64,000 nucleotides of DNA, from the NCBI GenBank assembly GCA_040386155.1, contig JAZKFZ010000003.1, positions 806,001 through 870,000 of the forward strand, given 5' to 3'. Below, in pieces: positions 34,596 to 43,197 of this stretch (position 1 is the first letter of the stretch; each line of letters opens with the position of its first letter). The notes under the pieces were generated by a model that was not told the origin of the DNA, did not search any database, and saw nothing but the letters and a program-made list of their open reading frames with translations. This DNA comes from M0103 sp040386155 (GTDB lineage: Bacteria > Bacteroidota > Bacteroidia > Flavobacteriales_D > Crocinitomicaceae). Made by a program: the position numbers and the translations under genes.

Positions 34596-35222
34596 TTAAT
34601 ATTTACCTTTTGAAAAACTATGTCTAACTCCCAATCCAACTGTCCAGGTAGGAGACCAAAATCGTGGTTGAATACTTAAACGAGTGCCAAGTGTATACTG
34701 TGCAAACAATGCCGTTTTTCTTTGAAAATTGTATTCGAGTCCCAATTTTGACCTAAATCCGATCGCCGTCCCAAAAGTAACTTCATGTATTGAGGAAATT
34801 CCTTCAACATGGGCTTCATAATTATGATAATGGAATCCAGCTAAAATATCTGCGCCAATATAGGGGTGCCAATCACCATCCTCAATTGGGGAAAATTCAC
34901 CTCCAAAGAATAAATCTAAAGTTACAAATGGCTTAAAGGACTGGGCTCCAGGGTGAACAAAAAACTGATCGTAGTCAAGACTTGTTCCATAGATTCGAAA
35001 TGTATCTAAGCGCGGAGTATAAACACTAAAATTACCTCCATAAATTATTCTAAACTTACCTTCGTCAAAAAACTCTGCATTGGTAATCTCCACCAATGCG
35101 GTTGGTTTCATGACCGATCCAAACTCGGCAAAAGGACGATTAAAAGCAACTTGAACACCAATCTGAGCATTGGTAACAAAACCTGATTTTAAAAAAATTA
35201 AAAAAATTAACAGTTTTTTCAT
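34596..35222 (-). CDS. Outer-membrane beta-barrel-like protein
   Basis: 208 residues with a Sec signal peptide (MKKLLIFLIFLKSGFVTNAQ) and alternating hydrophobic/polar strands throughout (YGGNFSVYTPRLDTFRIYG, YIGADILAGFHYHNYEAHVE, FGTAIGFRSKLGLEYNFQR, WTVGLGVRHSFSKGKY), a pattern of a small OMP barrel. No family name can be given. First gene of a two-gene unit with the lipoprotein 3 bp downstream. Confidence 0.72.
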   Translation of the reverse strand: MKKLLIFLIFLKSGFVTNAQIGVQVAFNRPFAEFGSVMKPTALVEITNAEFFDEGKFRIIYGGNFSVYTPRLDTFRIYGTSLDYDQFFVHPGAQSFKPFVTLDLFFGGEFSPIEDGDWHPYIGADILAGFHYHNYEAHVEGISSIHEVTFGTAIGFRSKLGLEYNFQRKTALFAQYTLGTRLSIQPRFWSPTWTVGLGVRHSFSKGKY

Positions 35223-35356
35223 GAAATACTTTGAAATATTCGCAAATATAAAAATAGAATAACTAATTGTTTATTAATTAACAAAATTAACCTGTTATTT
35301 TCTATTTCTTCCAAAAATAAAAAGATGTTGAATAATCTTTTATTAATTTCGTCAGC

Positions 35357-36718
35357 ATGAAACTTTTGTATTTTTTACTTGTTTGTGCTCCATTTTTTAG
35401 ACTTTCCGCCCAAACAGACTCCGCATTTATTCGCTCCATTTACAATGAAGCACTTTCTAAAGGAAAAGCATACGAAGATCTGCGTAGTTTATGTAAGGAC
35501 GTTGGTGCCCGTTTATCTGGATCAGCAGAAGCAGCGATGGCAGTGCAATGGGGAAAGACCAAGTTAGAATCTTATGGTTTTGATAAAGTGTATTTGCAGG
35601 AAATAATGGTTCCTCATTGGGAGCGTGGCACAAAAGAATCAGCATGGATTGAATCGAAAAAAGGAAATCTTCACAAATTGAATATTTTAGCGCTCGGTGG
35701 ATCGATTAGCACAAATGGATTGATGGAAGGTGAAATCATCGAGTTTAAACACCTTGATGATCTAAAAAAGGCCAAGAAATCGAAAGTTGAAGGGAAGATT
35801 GTTTTTCTCAATCAGCCGATGGATGAACAACAGATTATTACATTCAAAGCCTACGGAGGTTGTTATGCAATTCGAGGAATGGGTGCTGTTGAAGCATCAA
35901 AATTGGGCGCAAAAGCAGTGATTATCCGTTCCTTAGCCATGCCTGTCGACAAACACCCGCACACAGGGGGAATGCATTACGAAGACAGTATAGCGAAAAT
36001 TCCAGCGGCGGCAGTTTCAACGGAAGATGCCGAATTTATATCCAAATTATTAGCGAAAGAAGCTTTGATCCTTAAAATGGAATTGGATTGTAGAGATTTT
36101 CCTGATGCCCCTTCGCACAATGTAATCGCTGAAATTACAGGTTCTGAACACCCCAACGAAATCATTACGTTTGGTGGCCACCTCGACTCATGGGATACTG
36201 GCGAAGGTGCACATGATGATGGCGCTGGAATAGCACATTGCATGGAAGCGCTTCGAATTTTAAAGGAATTGAAGTACAAACCAAAACATACCTTGCGTTT
36301 GGTCCTCTTTATGAACGAGGAAAACGGCAATCAAGGTGGTGAAAATTATGCGAAATGGTCGAAAGATCGCGGTGAACAGCAAATAGCAGCGGTGGAAAGC
36401 GATCGCGGTGGATTTGCTCCAAGAGGATTTCAATGCGATGGCTCGGAAAAATATCAATCGCTATTAAAATCGCTAGCTCCAAATTTCTCATCATATGAGT
36501 TGCATGTATTTGAAGCAGGATACGGTGGTGTTGATATCAGTCCATTAAAAAAGCACTTCGAAGGAATTCCACTTTTTGGATTTGTCCCTGATTCACAACG
36601 ATATTTTGATTTCCATCATGCCGAAAGTGATGTTTTTGAAGCCGTCAACAAAAGAGAGTTGGAACTAGGTTGCGCTGCAGTGGCCAGTTTTATTTATTTG
36701 TTGGATAGAGCATTGTAA
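35357..36718 (+). CDS. M28-family metallopeptidase with PA domain (carboxypeptidase Q-like)
   Basis: 453-residue exported zinc exopeptidase. Signal peptide MKLLYFLLVCAPFFRLSAQ; an N-terminal aminopeptidase part, a PA (protease-associated) insert with GAKAVIIRSLAMPVDKHPHTGGM, and the M28 core. Metal ligands are visible as H and D in GGHLDSWDTGEGAHDDGAG, E in MNEENG, D in ESDRGG, and H in YFDFHHAESD. M28 PA-domain enzymes of this type cleave dipeptides or act as carboxypeptidases in the periplasm or outside. Monocistronic. Confidence 0.88.
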   Translation: MKLLYFLLVCAPFFRLSAQTDSAFIRSIYNEALSKGKAYEDLRSLCKDVGARLSGSAEAAMAVQWGKTKLESYGFDKVYLQEIMVPHWERGTKESAWIESKKGNLHKLNILALGGSISTNGLMEGEIIEFKHLDDLKKAKKSKVEGKIVFLNQPMDEQQIITFKAYGGCYAIRGMGAVEASKLGAKAVIIRSLAMPVDKHPHTGGMHYEDSIAKIPAAAVSTEDAEFISKLLAKEALILKMELDCRDFPDAPSHNVIAEITGSEHPNEIITFGGHLDSWDTGEGAHDDGAGIAHCMEALRILKELKYKPKHTLRLVLFMNEENGNQGGENYAKWSKDRGEQQIAAVESDRGGFAPRGFQCDGSEKYQSLLKSLAPNFSSYELHVFEAGYGGVDISPLKKHFEGIPLFGFVPDSQRYFDFHHAESDVFEAVNKRELELGCAAVASFIYLLDRAL

Positions 36719-36759
36719 GGAATGATGTTCATTTGGTGGGGAGATTAATTTACTTTTCT

Positions 36760-36806
36760 TGATTTTACTGGGATTGACAGTACCAAACATTTGGAATTGT
36801 GGAATT
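36760..36806 (+). repeat. Degenerate direct repeat, left copy (flanks the ArsR-type gene)
   Basis: TTGATTTTACTGGGATTGAC... at 36760-36806; a diverged copy lies at 37258-37305. Both contain GTACCAAA-ATTTG-AATTGTGGAATT. The left copy is followed by further repeats of GGAATTTTGAAA. They lie either side of the small regulator gene at 36938. Confidence 0.6.
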
Positions 36807-36937
36807 TTGAAATTGTGGAATTTTGAAAATTTGGAAGTTTGGAATTCCAAAAATCTATCCTGAGCATACTTGCTTGAATAAAATTTTCTCCTTAACTTCA
36901 AGTAAATTATTTTTTACAACCTTACATCAACTCACCT

Positions 36938-37231
36938 ATGGGAGCAAGTAAAACCGCCCACTATTCAATTCAATTATTAAAAAAAGCAAAAATCGCAAGT
37001 GCTCTTGGACATCCAGCACGACTTACAATTATCGAAGTTGTGAGAAAAAATGGAAAAGTTAGACCTAAGGATTTAGAGTCAATTCTAAGACTTTCAAAAC
37101 ATGCTGTCCACAACCACATTCAACAACTAGTTCAAGTAGGAATCGTTGAGTTAGAGTTCATTCCAAACGAATACAGACTCCATCTCAACCACCAGTATGA
37201 TTTTGAACTTGACCAAATATTTGTCAATTAG
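36938..37231 (+). CDS. ArsR-type winged-helix transcriptional regulator
   Basis: 97-residue DNA-binding protein, a single winged helix. ALGHPARLTIIEVVRKNGKVRPKDLESILRLSKHAVHNHI (split for length) is the typical ArsR segment, with the recognition helix around SKHAVHNHIQQL. There are no ArsR metal cysteines, so a metal or redox effector is not evident. The gene lies alone between two degenerate 50-bp repeats, in AT-rich, low-complexity DNA. Target genes are unknown. Confidence 0.72.
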   Translation: MGASKTAHYSIQLLKKAKIASALGHPARLTIIEVVRKNGKVRPKDLESILRLSKHAVHNHIQQLVQVGIVELEFIPNEYRLHLNHQYDFELDQIFVN

Positions 37232-37257
37232 ATGTAGAACATAACTACTAAATATCA

Positions 37258-37305
37258 TTGATTTTAATGGGTTTAACGGTACCAAATATTTGAAATTGTG
37301 GAATT
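37258..37305 (+). repeat. Degenerate direct repeat, right copy
   Basis: TTGATTTTAATGGGTTTAAC... at 37258-37305, about 85% identical over 40 nt to 36760-36806 in the same orientation, 498 bp apart. Confidence 0.6.
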
Positions 37306-37446
37306 GTGGAAATTTACACCTACTAACATCCAATCGAAAGTGGAAATTTTACAACTATAACTTCCAATTCAAAAACGTAAATCTCCTTCAACTACTACCT
37401 GTTGAAAATTCACCCATCACCACTCCACAAATCTCATTATTTTCTG

Positions 37447-37454
37447 TACTTTTG
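37447..37454 (+). promoter_or_regulatory. -7 box of the AONS-family gene
   Basis: TACTTTTG, 33 nt before the ATG at 37488; no TTG was found at 17-24 nt upstream. Confidence 0.45.
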
Positions 37455-37487
37455 CATCATTAAAATTACATCGTAATCAACAAGAAT

Positions 37488-38741
37488 ATGGCTCAAATCG
37501 ATATTTTCGAAAGAATCAAGAACAACAGAGGTCCACTTGGACAACATGCAAAAGAATCTCATGGATATTTTACATTCCCGAAATTAGAAGGTGACGTAAG
37601 TCCGCACATGAACTTTAGAGGCAAGCCCCGTCTCAACTGGAGTTTAAATAACTATTTAGGTCTTGCCAATCACCCGGAAGTTCGTAAAGCTGACACAGAC
37701 GGAGCTGCTAAATTTGGTTTAGCACTTCCCATGGGAGCACGTATGATGAGTGGAAACTCAGATTTACATGAGGAATTGGAAAAAGGGCTAGCAAAACTAG
37801 TGTCGAAAGAAGATTCGATTCTTTGTAATTTCGGTTACCAAGCCATGGTTTCGTGCATTGATGCGTTGGTTGACAGAAGAGATGTTATCGTGTACGATTC
37901 TGAATCGCATGCATGTATTTTGGACGGTGTTCGATTGCACATGGGGAAACGATATGTTTTCAAACACAACGAAATTGATGATTTAGAAAAGCAATTAGAG
38001 CGCGCTGAGAAATTAGCGGATGAAAATGGCGGCGGAATTCTTGTGATCACTGAAGGAGTTTTCGGAATGCGTGGCGACCAAGGAAAATTGAAAGAAATTG
38101 TTGATTTAAAAAAGAAATTCAACTTCCGTTTATTAGTTGATGATGCGCATGGAATTGGTATCATGGGTGCAACAGGTGGTGGAACTGGAGAAGCTCAAGG
38201 TTGTCAAGATGGCATCGATGTGTATTTCGGTACCTTCGCAAAATCATTTGCACTTATTGGTGGATTTATTGCTGCCACTGCCGACATCGTAGAATTTTTA
38301 CGCTACAACATGCGTTCTCAAATTTTTGCTAAAGCATTGCCAATGCCATTGGTATATGGTGCGATGAAGCGTTTAGAATTGATCAACACACAACCCGCTT
38401 TGCGAGAAAAATGTTGGGAAATTACTCGCGCACTGCAAAGTGGACTAATAGAAGCAGGATTTAATCTAGGTGACACGAACTCTATGGTAACGCCAGTTTA
38501 CTTAAATGGTTCAATTCCAGAATCTACGAACTTGATTTTAGATTTACGTGAAAATTACAACGTTTTCTGTTCAATGGTAGTATATCCAGTTGTTCCTAAA
38601 GGAATGATTATTTTGCGATTGATTCCAACAGCGGTGCATACGCTTGAAGATGTGAAATATACGATCGAATGTTTCTCAAAAATTGTAGGCAAACTCAAAG
38701 CCGGCGAGTACATGTCGGATAGGATTGCTGAACACAAATAA
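37488..38741 (+). CDS. PLP-dependent alpha-oxoamine synthase family (serine palmitoyltransferase- or cysteate acyltransferase-like)
   Basis: 417-residue fold-type I PLP enzyme. Recognised parts: NWSLNNYLGLANHPEVRKA, GARMMSGNSDLHEELE, the substrate loop HACILDGVRLHMGKR, DDAHGIGIMG, and the Schiff-base Lys in FGTFAKSFALIGGF. In Bacteroidota this subfamily condenses an acyl-CoA with an amino acid: serine for sphingolipids (Spt) or cysteate for sulfonolipids (capnine). Which substrate applies is not settled by sequence; 2-amino-3-ketobutyrate CoA ligase is a third possibility. It ends in a strong terminator at 38748-38781. Confidence 0.82.
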   Translation: MAQIDIFERIKNNRGPLGQHAKESHGYFTFPKLEGDVSPHMNFRGKPRLNWSLNNYLGLANHPEVRKADTDGAAKFGLALPMGARMMSGNSDLHEELEKGLAKLVSKEDSILCNFGYQAMVSCIDALVDRRDVIVYDSESHACILDGVRLHMGKRYVFKHNEIDDLEKQLERAEKLADENGGGILVITEGVFGMRGDQGKLKEIVDLKKKFNFRLLVDDAHGIGIMGATGGGTGEAQGCQDGIDVYFGTFAKSFALIGGFIAATADIVEFLRYNMRSQIFAKALPMPLVYGAMKRLELINTQPALREKCWEITRALQSGLIEAGFNLGDTNSMVTPVYLNGSIPESTNLILDLRENYNVFCSMVVYPVVPKGMIILRLIPTAVHTLEDVKYTIECFSKIVGKLKAGEYMSDRIAEHK

Positions 38742-38747
38742 AAATTC

Positions 38748-38781
38748 AAATCCTCTCGAAATTTTCGAGGGGATTTTTTTT
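38748..38781 (+). terminator. Rho-independent terminator of the AONS-family gene
   Basis: 13-bp stem AAATCCTCTCGAA (38748-38760) with TTCGAGGGGATTT (38764-38776), one G-U pair, 3-nt loop, then a run of eight T (38774-38781). Confidence 0.88.
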
Positions 38782-38819
38782 GAACTATACGTTTCCGCAA
38801 GTCACTCGAAGCCATCGGC

Positions 38820-39317
38820 ATGAAAAATTTTATCTTAAAATCTCTTCAATCACAATTTTGGATCTATGCCAGTCGCTGTATCATTGGCTTTCTAATTGGT
38901 TACCTCCTATCGCTTCAATTTCCACAATACGACTTATTTTGGGCCATGCTTTCAATTATACTGGTAATTTCTCCTGATGAAAAAGAAGCACGACAAATTA
39001 CCATCGATCGAGTAAAATCGAATTTCATTGGTTCGCTCTCTGGATTAATGGTCTTTTTTCTTGACACAACAGAAGTGGTAAAAACGAGTATTGGCATTTT
39101 TGTAGCCATTGTTTTTTGTAAAATTTTCAATTTAATGAGTGTAGCACGAACAGCCGTTGTTACAGTCGTCATCATTATTATTGGACATCAAACCACTACT
39201 TTAATTGCCCCTATTGAACGTTTTATATCGGTTTTTGTGGGTTGTATGATTGGTTTAAGCATCACCTTGTTTTCATCGTGGTGTATCCGAAAATTATTAC
39301 TGGTTTTAGAGAAATAA
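38820..39317 (+). CDS. FUSC/aromatic-acid-exporter-like membrane protein
   Basis: 165 residues, four membrane segments with a cytoplasmic-type loop SPDEKEARQITIDRVKSNFIG that matches the FUSC / ArAE_1 family of p-hydroxybenzoate-type efflux proteins. It is a short half-length version (full proteins have two such modules and a soluble domain). Substrate unknown. A piece of this gene, with 39 nt deleted, recurs 1.2 kb downstream at 40392-40460 fused to a decayed regulator. Confidence 0.72.
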   Translation: MKNFILKSLQSQFWIYASRCIIGFLIGYLLSLQFPQYDLFWAMLSIILVISPDEKEARQITIDRVKSNFIGSLSGLMVFFLDTTEVVKTSIGIFVAIVFCKIFNLMSVARTAVVTVVIIIIGHQTTTLIAPIERFISVFVGCMIGLSITLFSSWCIRKLLLVLEK

Positions 39318-39345
39318 TTTAGCTTAATGTCAAAAAGTTATTGAA

Positions 39346-40062
39346 TTAAAATCGATAATAGAACCCAAATTCTGTTAGTACAGGCCACACGATAGCCTCA
39401 AATCGTTTTGTTTTCAAATATTCAGTTTCACCATAAGGTCGTAAATCTCTGAAATGGTAATCAAACTCTATCCCTGTTTGAAAATTCAGATACATTTTTT
39501 TTGCAATTGGAACTTTGAATCCAATGTAGGGAGATAGACCAATCATATAACTTGAAAAATAGTCATCACCATCGAATACCGCAGTTCCATATGGGGTTCC
39601 AGTTTGTAAGGTTGAACGATACCTAAACGAATGATTTTTAATTATACCATTTACAAAACCCGCTCCAATATACAAATCTACTTTTCCCAGAGGCTGAAGG
39701 TACTCAGCAGATAAATAGAGCCTACAATTATTGACTTCTTTCTGGTAATATCTCTTTGTCTCAGTTTCTGAACTATTACTATAAATTGTATCAGTCCTGA
39801 AGGCATAAGAATAGAGGTCTGGATCTGTTACACCTCCATATGGTACTCTTAAAATGGACAATTTAGCTCTTAGCGATAAATGACTTTTAACATTGCGCAC
39901 GTAGCTTAACTCTAATTTACTCACTTGAAATTCACCAGTAAACAACGGAATAATTACGGGAGCAAGGTTAATACCCACTTCATTTTTTGTGTCAAACGAT
40001 TCTTCTTGGGCCAACACAAAAGATGTAGCTGCAATACAGCTTAATGTCACAATCTTTTTCAT
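39346..40062 (-). CDS. Outer-membrane beta-barrel-like protein
   Basis: 238 residues with a signal peptide (MKKIVTLSCIAATSFVLA) and antiparallel strand-like repeats (FQVSKLELSYVRNVKSHLSLR, LYLSAEYLQPLGKVDLYIGAG, FQTGIEFDYHFRDLRPYGE, AIVWPVLTEFGFYYRF), ending in an aromatic residue as OMPs do. No family assigned. The gene converges on the FUSC-like gene with a 28-bp gap. Confidence 0.72.
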   Translation of the reverse strand: MKKIVTLSCIAATSFVLAQEESFDTKNEVGINLAPVIIPLFTGEFQVSKLELSYVRNVKSHLSLRAKLSILRVPYGGVTDPDLYSYAFRTDTIYSNSSETETKRYYQKEVNNCRLYLSAEYLQPLGKVDLYIGAGFVNGIIKNHSFRYRSTLQTGTPYGTAVFDGDDYFSSYMIGLSPYIGFKVPIAKKMYLNFQTGIEFDYHFRDLRPYGETEYLKTKRFEAIVWPVLTEFGFYYRF

Positions 40063-40148
40063 GTGTGCAAAAACGCAAGGTTTTGATCATTATTATATTA
40101 AAGAAAATAACACCTTACTAATGCCAAAATTCTCTATTTTTAATCGTA

Positions 40149-40460
40149 ATGATAGATCAACTCTTTAATGAAACAACTAAAAGTATTTCTCTTGACCGAT
40201 GAGAGTATTTGCTTCAACAAGGAAAAGCAACTGCAAATGTCTATTTTGTTGAGTAAGGAAGTCTGAAAGTTCTCATTCTGAAAGATGGACATGAGCAAAT
40301 TATTCGCTTTGGCTATCAGTTCAATATTAATGTAGCTTTGGATTCATTTCTAACGCAAAGTCCAACAATTTATAACATTCAAGCAATCAAAAAACCACTA
40401 CTTTAATTGCACTTATTGAACGTTTTACCCTGTTTTCATCTTGGTGTATTCAAAAAATTA
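40149..40460 (+). pseudogene. Decayed Crp/Fnr-family regulator fused to a duplicated fragment of the FUSC-like gene
   Basis: In one frame 40149-40406 reads MIDQLFNETTKSISLDR, stop (TGA at 40200), EYLLQQGKATANVYFVE, stop (TAA at 40254), GSLKVLILKDGHEQIIRFGY and onward to IYNIQAIKK, the cNMP-binding jelly roll of a Crp/Fnr protein (usual motif KGxxxxxxYFVxxGxLK). It lacks the helix-turn-helix. At 40392-40427 it passes into 36 nt that match 39190-39225 at 34 positions; a second block (40428-40460) matches 39265-39296. The 39 nt between are missing, in frame. Confidence 0.78.
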
Positions 40461-40510
40461 CATCGAAAATCCAATAAGTCTATTAATTTAGCAAATTCAA
40501 AAAAAAGTTG

Positions 40511-40885
40511 ATGAAAAGCAAGCAAGATTTCGCAGTACTCCTCTCGATATTGGTCGCATTCTTTCTTGTTATTTCTGGCCTTTTACTTTTATTCTCGCCC
40601 CATTATTCGGGTCTACTCTACGATGTAACAGATCTAGAGCGAATGAATACTTCAATTACTTGGGCAATGGGTATTCGTCAATTAGTGCTGGGGGTGATGT
40701 TTATTGCTTTAATCTATTTTAAACAGTTTAAAGCATTCGGAATTGTTCTTTTAGCTGGATCTCTTATTCCATTCACTGATTTCTTCCTTTTTTGCAACGA
40801 AACTGGTTGGCTTTCCGCCCTACGTCATCTTGCTTCTATTCCCATTCTTATTGGATTGGGTATGTATTTTTTTTCAAACAAATAG
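40511..40885 (+). CDS. DUF4267 small membrane protein
   Basis: 124 residues, four membrane segments. GIRQLVLGVMFIALIYFKQFKAFG and GSLIPFTDFFLF match the DUF4267 pattern (G-[IL]-R-x-L-x-L-G and a membrane D). It is unrelated in sequence to its neighbours and of unknown function. The open frame extends to a TTG at 40508; the ATG at 40511 is preferred. Its stop (40883-40885) is just upstream of the FAD-protein reading frame. Confidence 0.75.
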   Translation: MKSKQDFAVLLSILVAFFLVISGLLLLFSPHYSGLLYDVTDLERMNTSITWAMGIRQLVLGVMFIALIYFKQFKAFGIVLLAGSLIPFTDFFLFCNETGWLSALRHLASIPILIGLGMYFFSNK

Positions 40886-40895
40886 CTAGTTCAAT

Positions 40896-42014
40896 CTGAA
40901 AAATTCAAAAGAACATAACGAAGTAATCTATGATAAAATTTATATCGGTACTGGACCTATTTCAGTAATTGATGCTTGTATTGAAAAAGCAAATCAAAAA
41001 AATGTGCTATTAGTTGATGAAAAATCGCAAGTTGGAGGTGCTTGGGGAGTTACTCAAGTTGGTGATTTTGGATCGTTAGAAATAGGCTGCCATATTTGGT
41101 CATACAACCAATCTGCTTATGGTTTTATGCAAGATTTTTTTAAATTGAACTTAATTCAACTACATCCACAGCCTTATTTTTTAAAGGGAAAGGTTCGAAT
41201 TAACTACGACCACAAAAATGGTATTATAGCACTAAAAAATGTTGCAAAATTTCTATTCCATTTGAAGATCAAAGAATTAATACATTTTTTACGAAAGAAT
41301 CCCTCCGCACGATTTCCACTCTTTTCAAAAAGATATTTATACCCAAAAGGTGGTGCTAGGGAATTTCAGCAGGCAATGATTGCTAAAATTGAAGCCTTAA
41401 GAATTCCCGTTTGCTACAACACCGCTCTTGATGAAATTACCAAACAAGATGAAATCTGGGAGTTGAAAGCGAAAGATGGAACTATTTTCAAAAGTAGAAC
41501 AATCACTTTAACATCGACAAGTTCGATTAAAACGATTTACAAGGATCATCTAGCATTAGAACTGACGCATAAACTTGTCAATAATACGCATATTCACTTG
41601 GTCATCAACGGCCCCTTGCAAAAACCTTGTCCGTATGTAAGAGTACTTGATCATACCTTGATTCATCGAGTTTCAGATATAACTTATCAATTGGAAAATC
41701 AAATCGACTCGAGTTCATCGGTCTTACTAGTAGGTATTTACGATGCAGCGATGAAAGATTTGTCTGAAGAAAGTACAGTTCAATCTATCCTTTCTTTTTT
41801 GAAGAAAAATGAATTTATTGATTCAAAAACCGAATTAGTGTTCGCTAGCAAAAACAGTTTTGCTACCAGCTACATCGATAGAACTCAAGTTAAAAAACTT
41901 GAACTCATCGACAAAAGTTTAAACGTGTTAAGTACCACCGATTTAATGTATGGGATCCACTATGCATTGCCCCATTGGAAATCAAAACTAAATGATTCCA
42001 TTTTTTCTAGCTAG
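40896..42014 (+). CDS. FAD/NAD(P)-binding oxidoreductase-like protein without a standard start codon
   Basis: The continuous frame begins after a TAG at 40887. The Rossmann signature is YIGTGPISVIDACIEKA (about codons 17-33 from the CTG at 40896), followed by NVLLVDEKSQVGGAWG, a typical beta-alpha-beta FAD motif plus the GGAWG flavoprotein block. The first GTG is at 41004, which would delete the dinucleotide fold. There is no ATG or GTG in frame upstream of it; CTG at 40896 is one candidate, ATT another, or the true start has been lost. The rest (about 336 residues) resembles flavin amine-oxidase or nucleotide-sugar mutase-like proteins; the substrate is unknown. Confidence 0.6.
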   Translation: MKNSKEHNEVIYDKIYIGTGPISVIDACIEKANQKNVLLVDEKSQVGGAWGVTQVGDFGSLEIGCHIWSYNQSAYGFMQDFFKLNLIQLHPQPYFLKGKVRINYDHKNGIIALKNVAKFLFHLKIKELIHFLRKNPSARFPLFSKRYLYPKGGAREFQQAMIAKIEALRIPVCYNTALDEITKQDEIWELKAKDGTIFKSRTITLTSTSSIKTIYKDHLALELTHKLVNNTHIHLVINGPLQKPCPYVRVLDHTLIHRVSDITYQLENQIDSSSSVLLVGIYDAAMKDLSEESTVQSILSFLKKNEFIDSKTELVFASKNSFATSYIDRTQVKKLELIDKSLNVLSTTDLMYGIHYALPHWKSKLNDSIFSS

Positions 42015-42062
42015 TTAAAAATCAATCGCTTGCTTTATTCCTCTAGTTTTTTTTGATTAAAC

Positions 42063-43196
42063 TCAGTTCACTATTAGCGCTTGCTTTTTCGACTTGTATT
42101 TTCTGCCGTACCAAATTAAGAAACCTGTTATGGGCAATGAAGCGATCACTAAACTTGCTAGAAAAGCTAAAATCTTACCTGGCAAGCCTAAAACAGAGCC
42201 AACATGAATATCGTAATTCATTCGCATTAACTTTTGAGCATTGGAAGTTTCCTTGTATCTCCCCCAAATATGTGCTACCGACAATTCTTTCAAAGAGTAT
42301 TGATTAAAATAGCGATAATCTGTTTGCCAATACGTGGAAGGTGATGGGTTAATATTTACGGCTATACTGGAGTTGTTCTTCGCTGGCGGATGTACTTCAA
42401 TGGCTGAACCTTTTGGACTTTCATCCTTCATTTTTAACCATATTTGATCAATTGCTGGTAAATCACTTGTAATTTCTTGACTTCTCTTGGAAAGTGGTTC
42501 CTCATACATTTCCATCTTCTCTCCTCCTGAAATTGTAGCGTAATACAAGGTGCTAAACCATTGAAATCCCCATACCAAACCAGTAATCGCAAAAACAAGT
42601 GCCAAGGTCAACACATAAAAGCCTAAGACATTGTGCAGATCATAATTTTTTCTTCTCCAACGGGCATCCCATTTTATTTTAAATCGCTGTTTTCGACCAT
42701 TTTTTGCCCTCGGCCACCAAAGAAACAATCCAGAAAGAACCATCACTAAAAAAATTAATGTCGCAGAAGCTACAATTGGTTGACCAATGTGTGCTGGCAG
42801 CCATAAATAAAAGTGACCATTGAGAATGAAGCGAAAAAAGCCTGTATTCTCATCGGATACTTTTAGTACCTCTCCAGTGTACTGGTTGATATAAACGAAG
42901 TAATAGTACGTATCCGTATCACTGTAAAAAATCGCCTTGGCTGTTTTCCCTTCTTCGGGATACATCACCGCATGAACTTCTTTACTGGGAAGTGCTTTTT
43001 CAGCAATCTTTACTATTTCTGAAGGTCTTAGTACTTCTTTATCTTCGTATGCTACATAACGATAGTCCTGCGTGGCATTTTCGATTTCATCTTTAAAGAC
43101 GTAGATAGAACCTGTTAGCGCAATGACAAACACAAATAGCCCGGAAGTTAATCCGAGCCATAAGTGAATTTTTCCTATCAATTTTTTTAAGCCCAT
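42063..43196 (-). CDS. PepSY-TM domain protein (iron-regulated inner-membrane reductase type)
   Basis: 377 residues, PepSY_TM/FecR-linked membrane family. N-terminal helix MGLKKLIGKIHLWLGLTSGL, later FSAITGLVW and a C-terminal GLPGKILAFLASLVIASLPITG helix. The family usually acts with TonB-dependent siderophore receptors, perhaps reducing ferric siderophores. The frame is open to 43292, but that region overlaps the receptor gene; the ATG at 43196 lies 1 nt after the receptor stop (43198), so the pair is translationally coupled. Confidence 0.85.
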   Translation of the reverse strand: MGLKKLIGKIHLWLGLTSGLFVFVIALTGSIYVFKDEIENATQDYRYVAYEDKEVLRPSEIVKIAEKALPSKEVHAVMYPEEGKTAKAIFYSDTDTYYYFVYINQYTGEVLKVSDENTGFFRFILNGHFYLWLPAHIGQPIVASATLIFLVMVLSGLFLWWPRAKNGRKQRFKIKWDARWRRKNYDLHNVLGFYVLTLALVFAITGLVWGFQWFSTLYYATISGGEKMEMYEEPLSKRSQEITSDLPAIDQIWLKMKDESPKGSAIEVHPPAKNNSSIAVNINPSPSTYWQTDYRYFNQYSLKELSVAHIWGRYKETSNAQKLMRMNYDIHVGSVLGLPGKILAFLASLVIASLPITGFLIWYGRKYKSKKQALIVN

Positions 43197-43197
43197 A

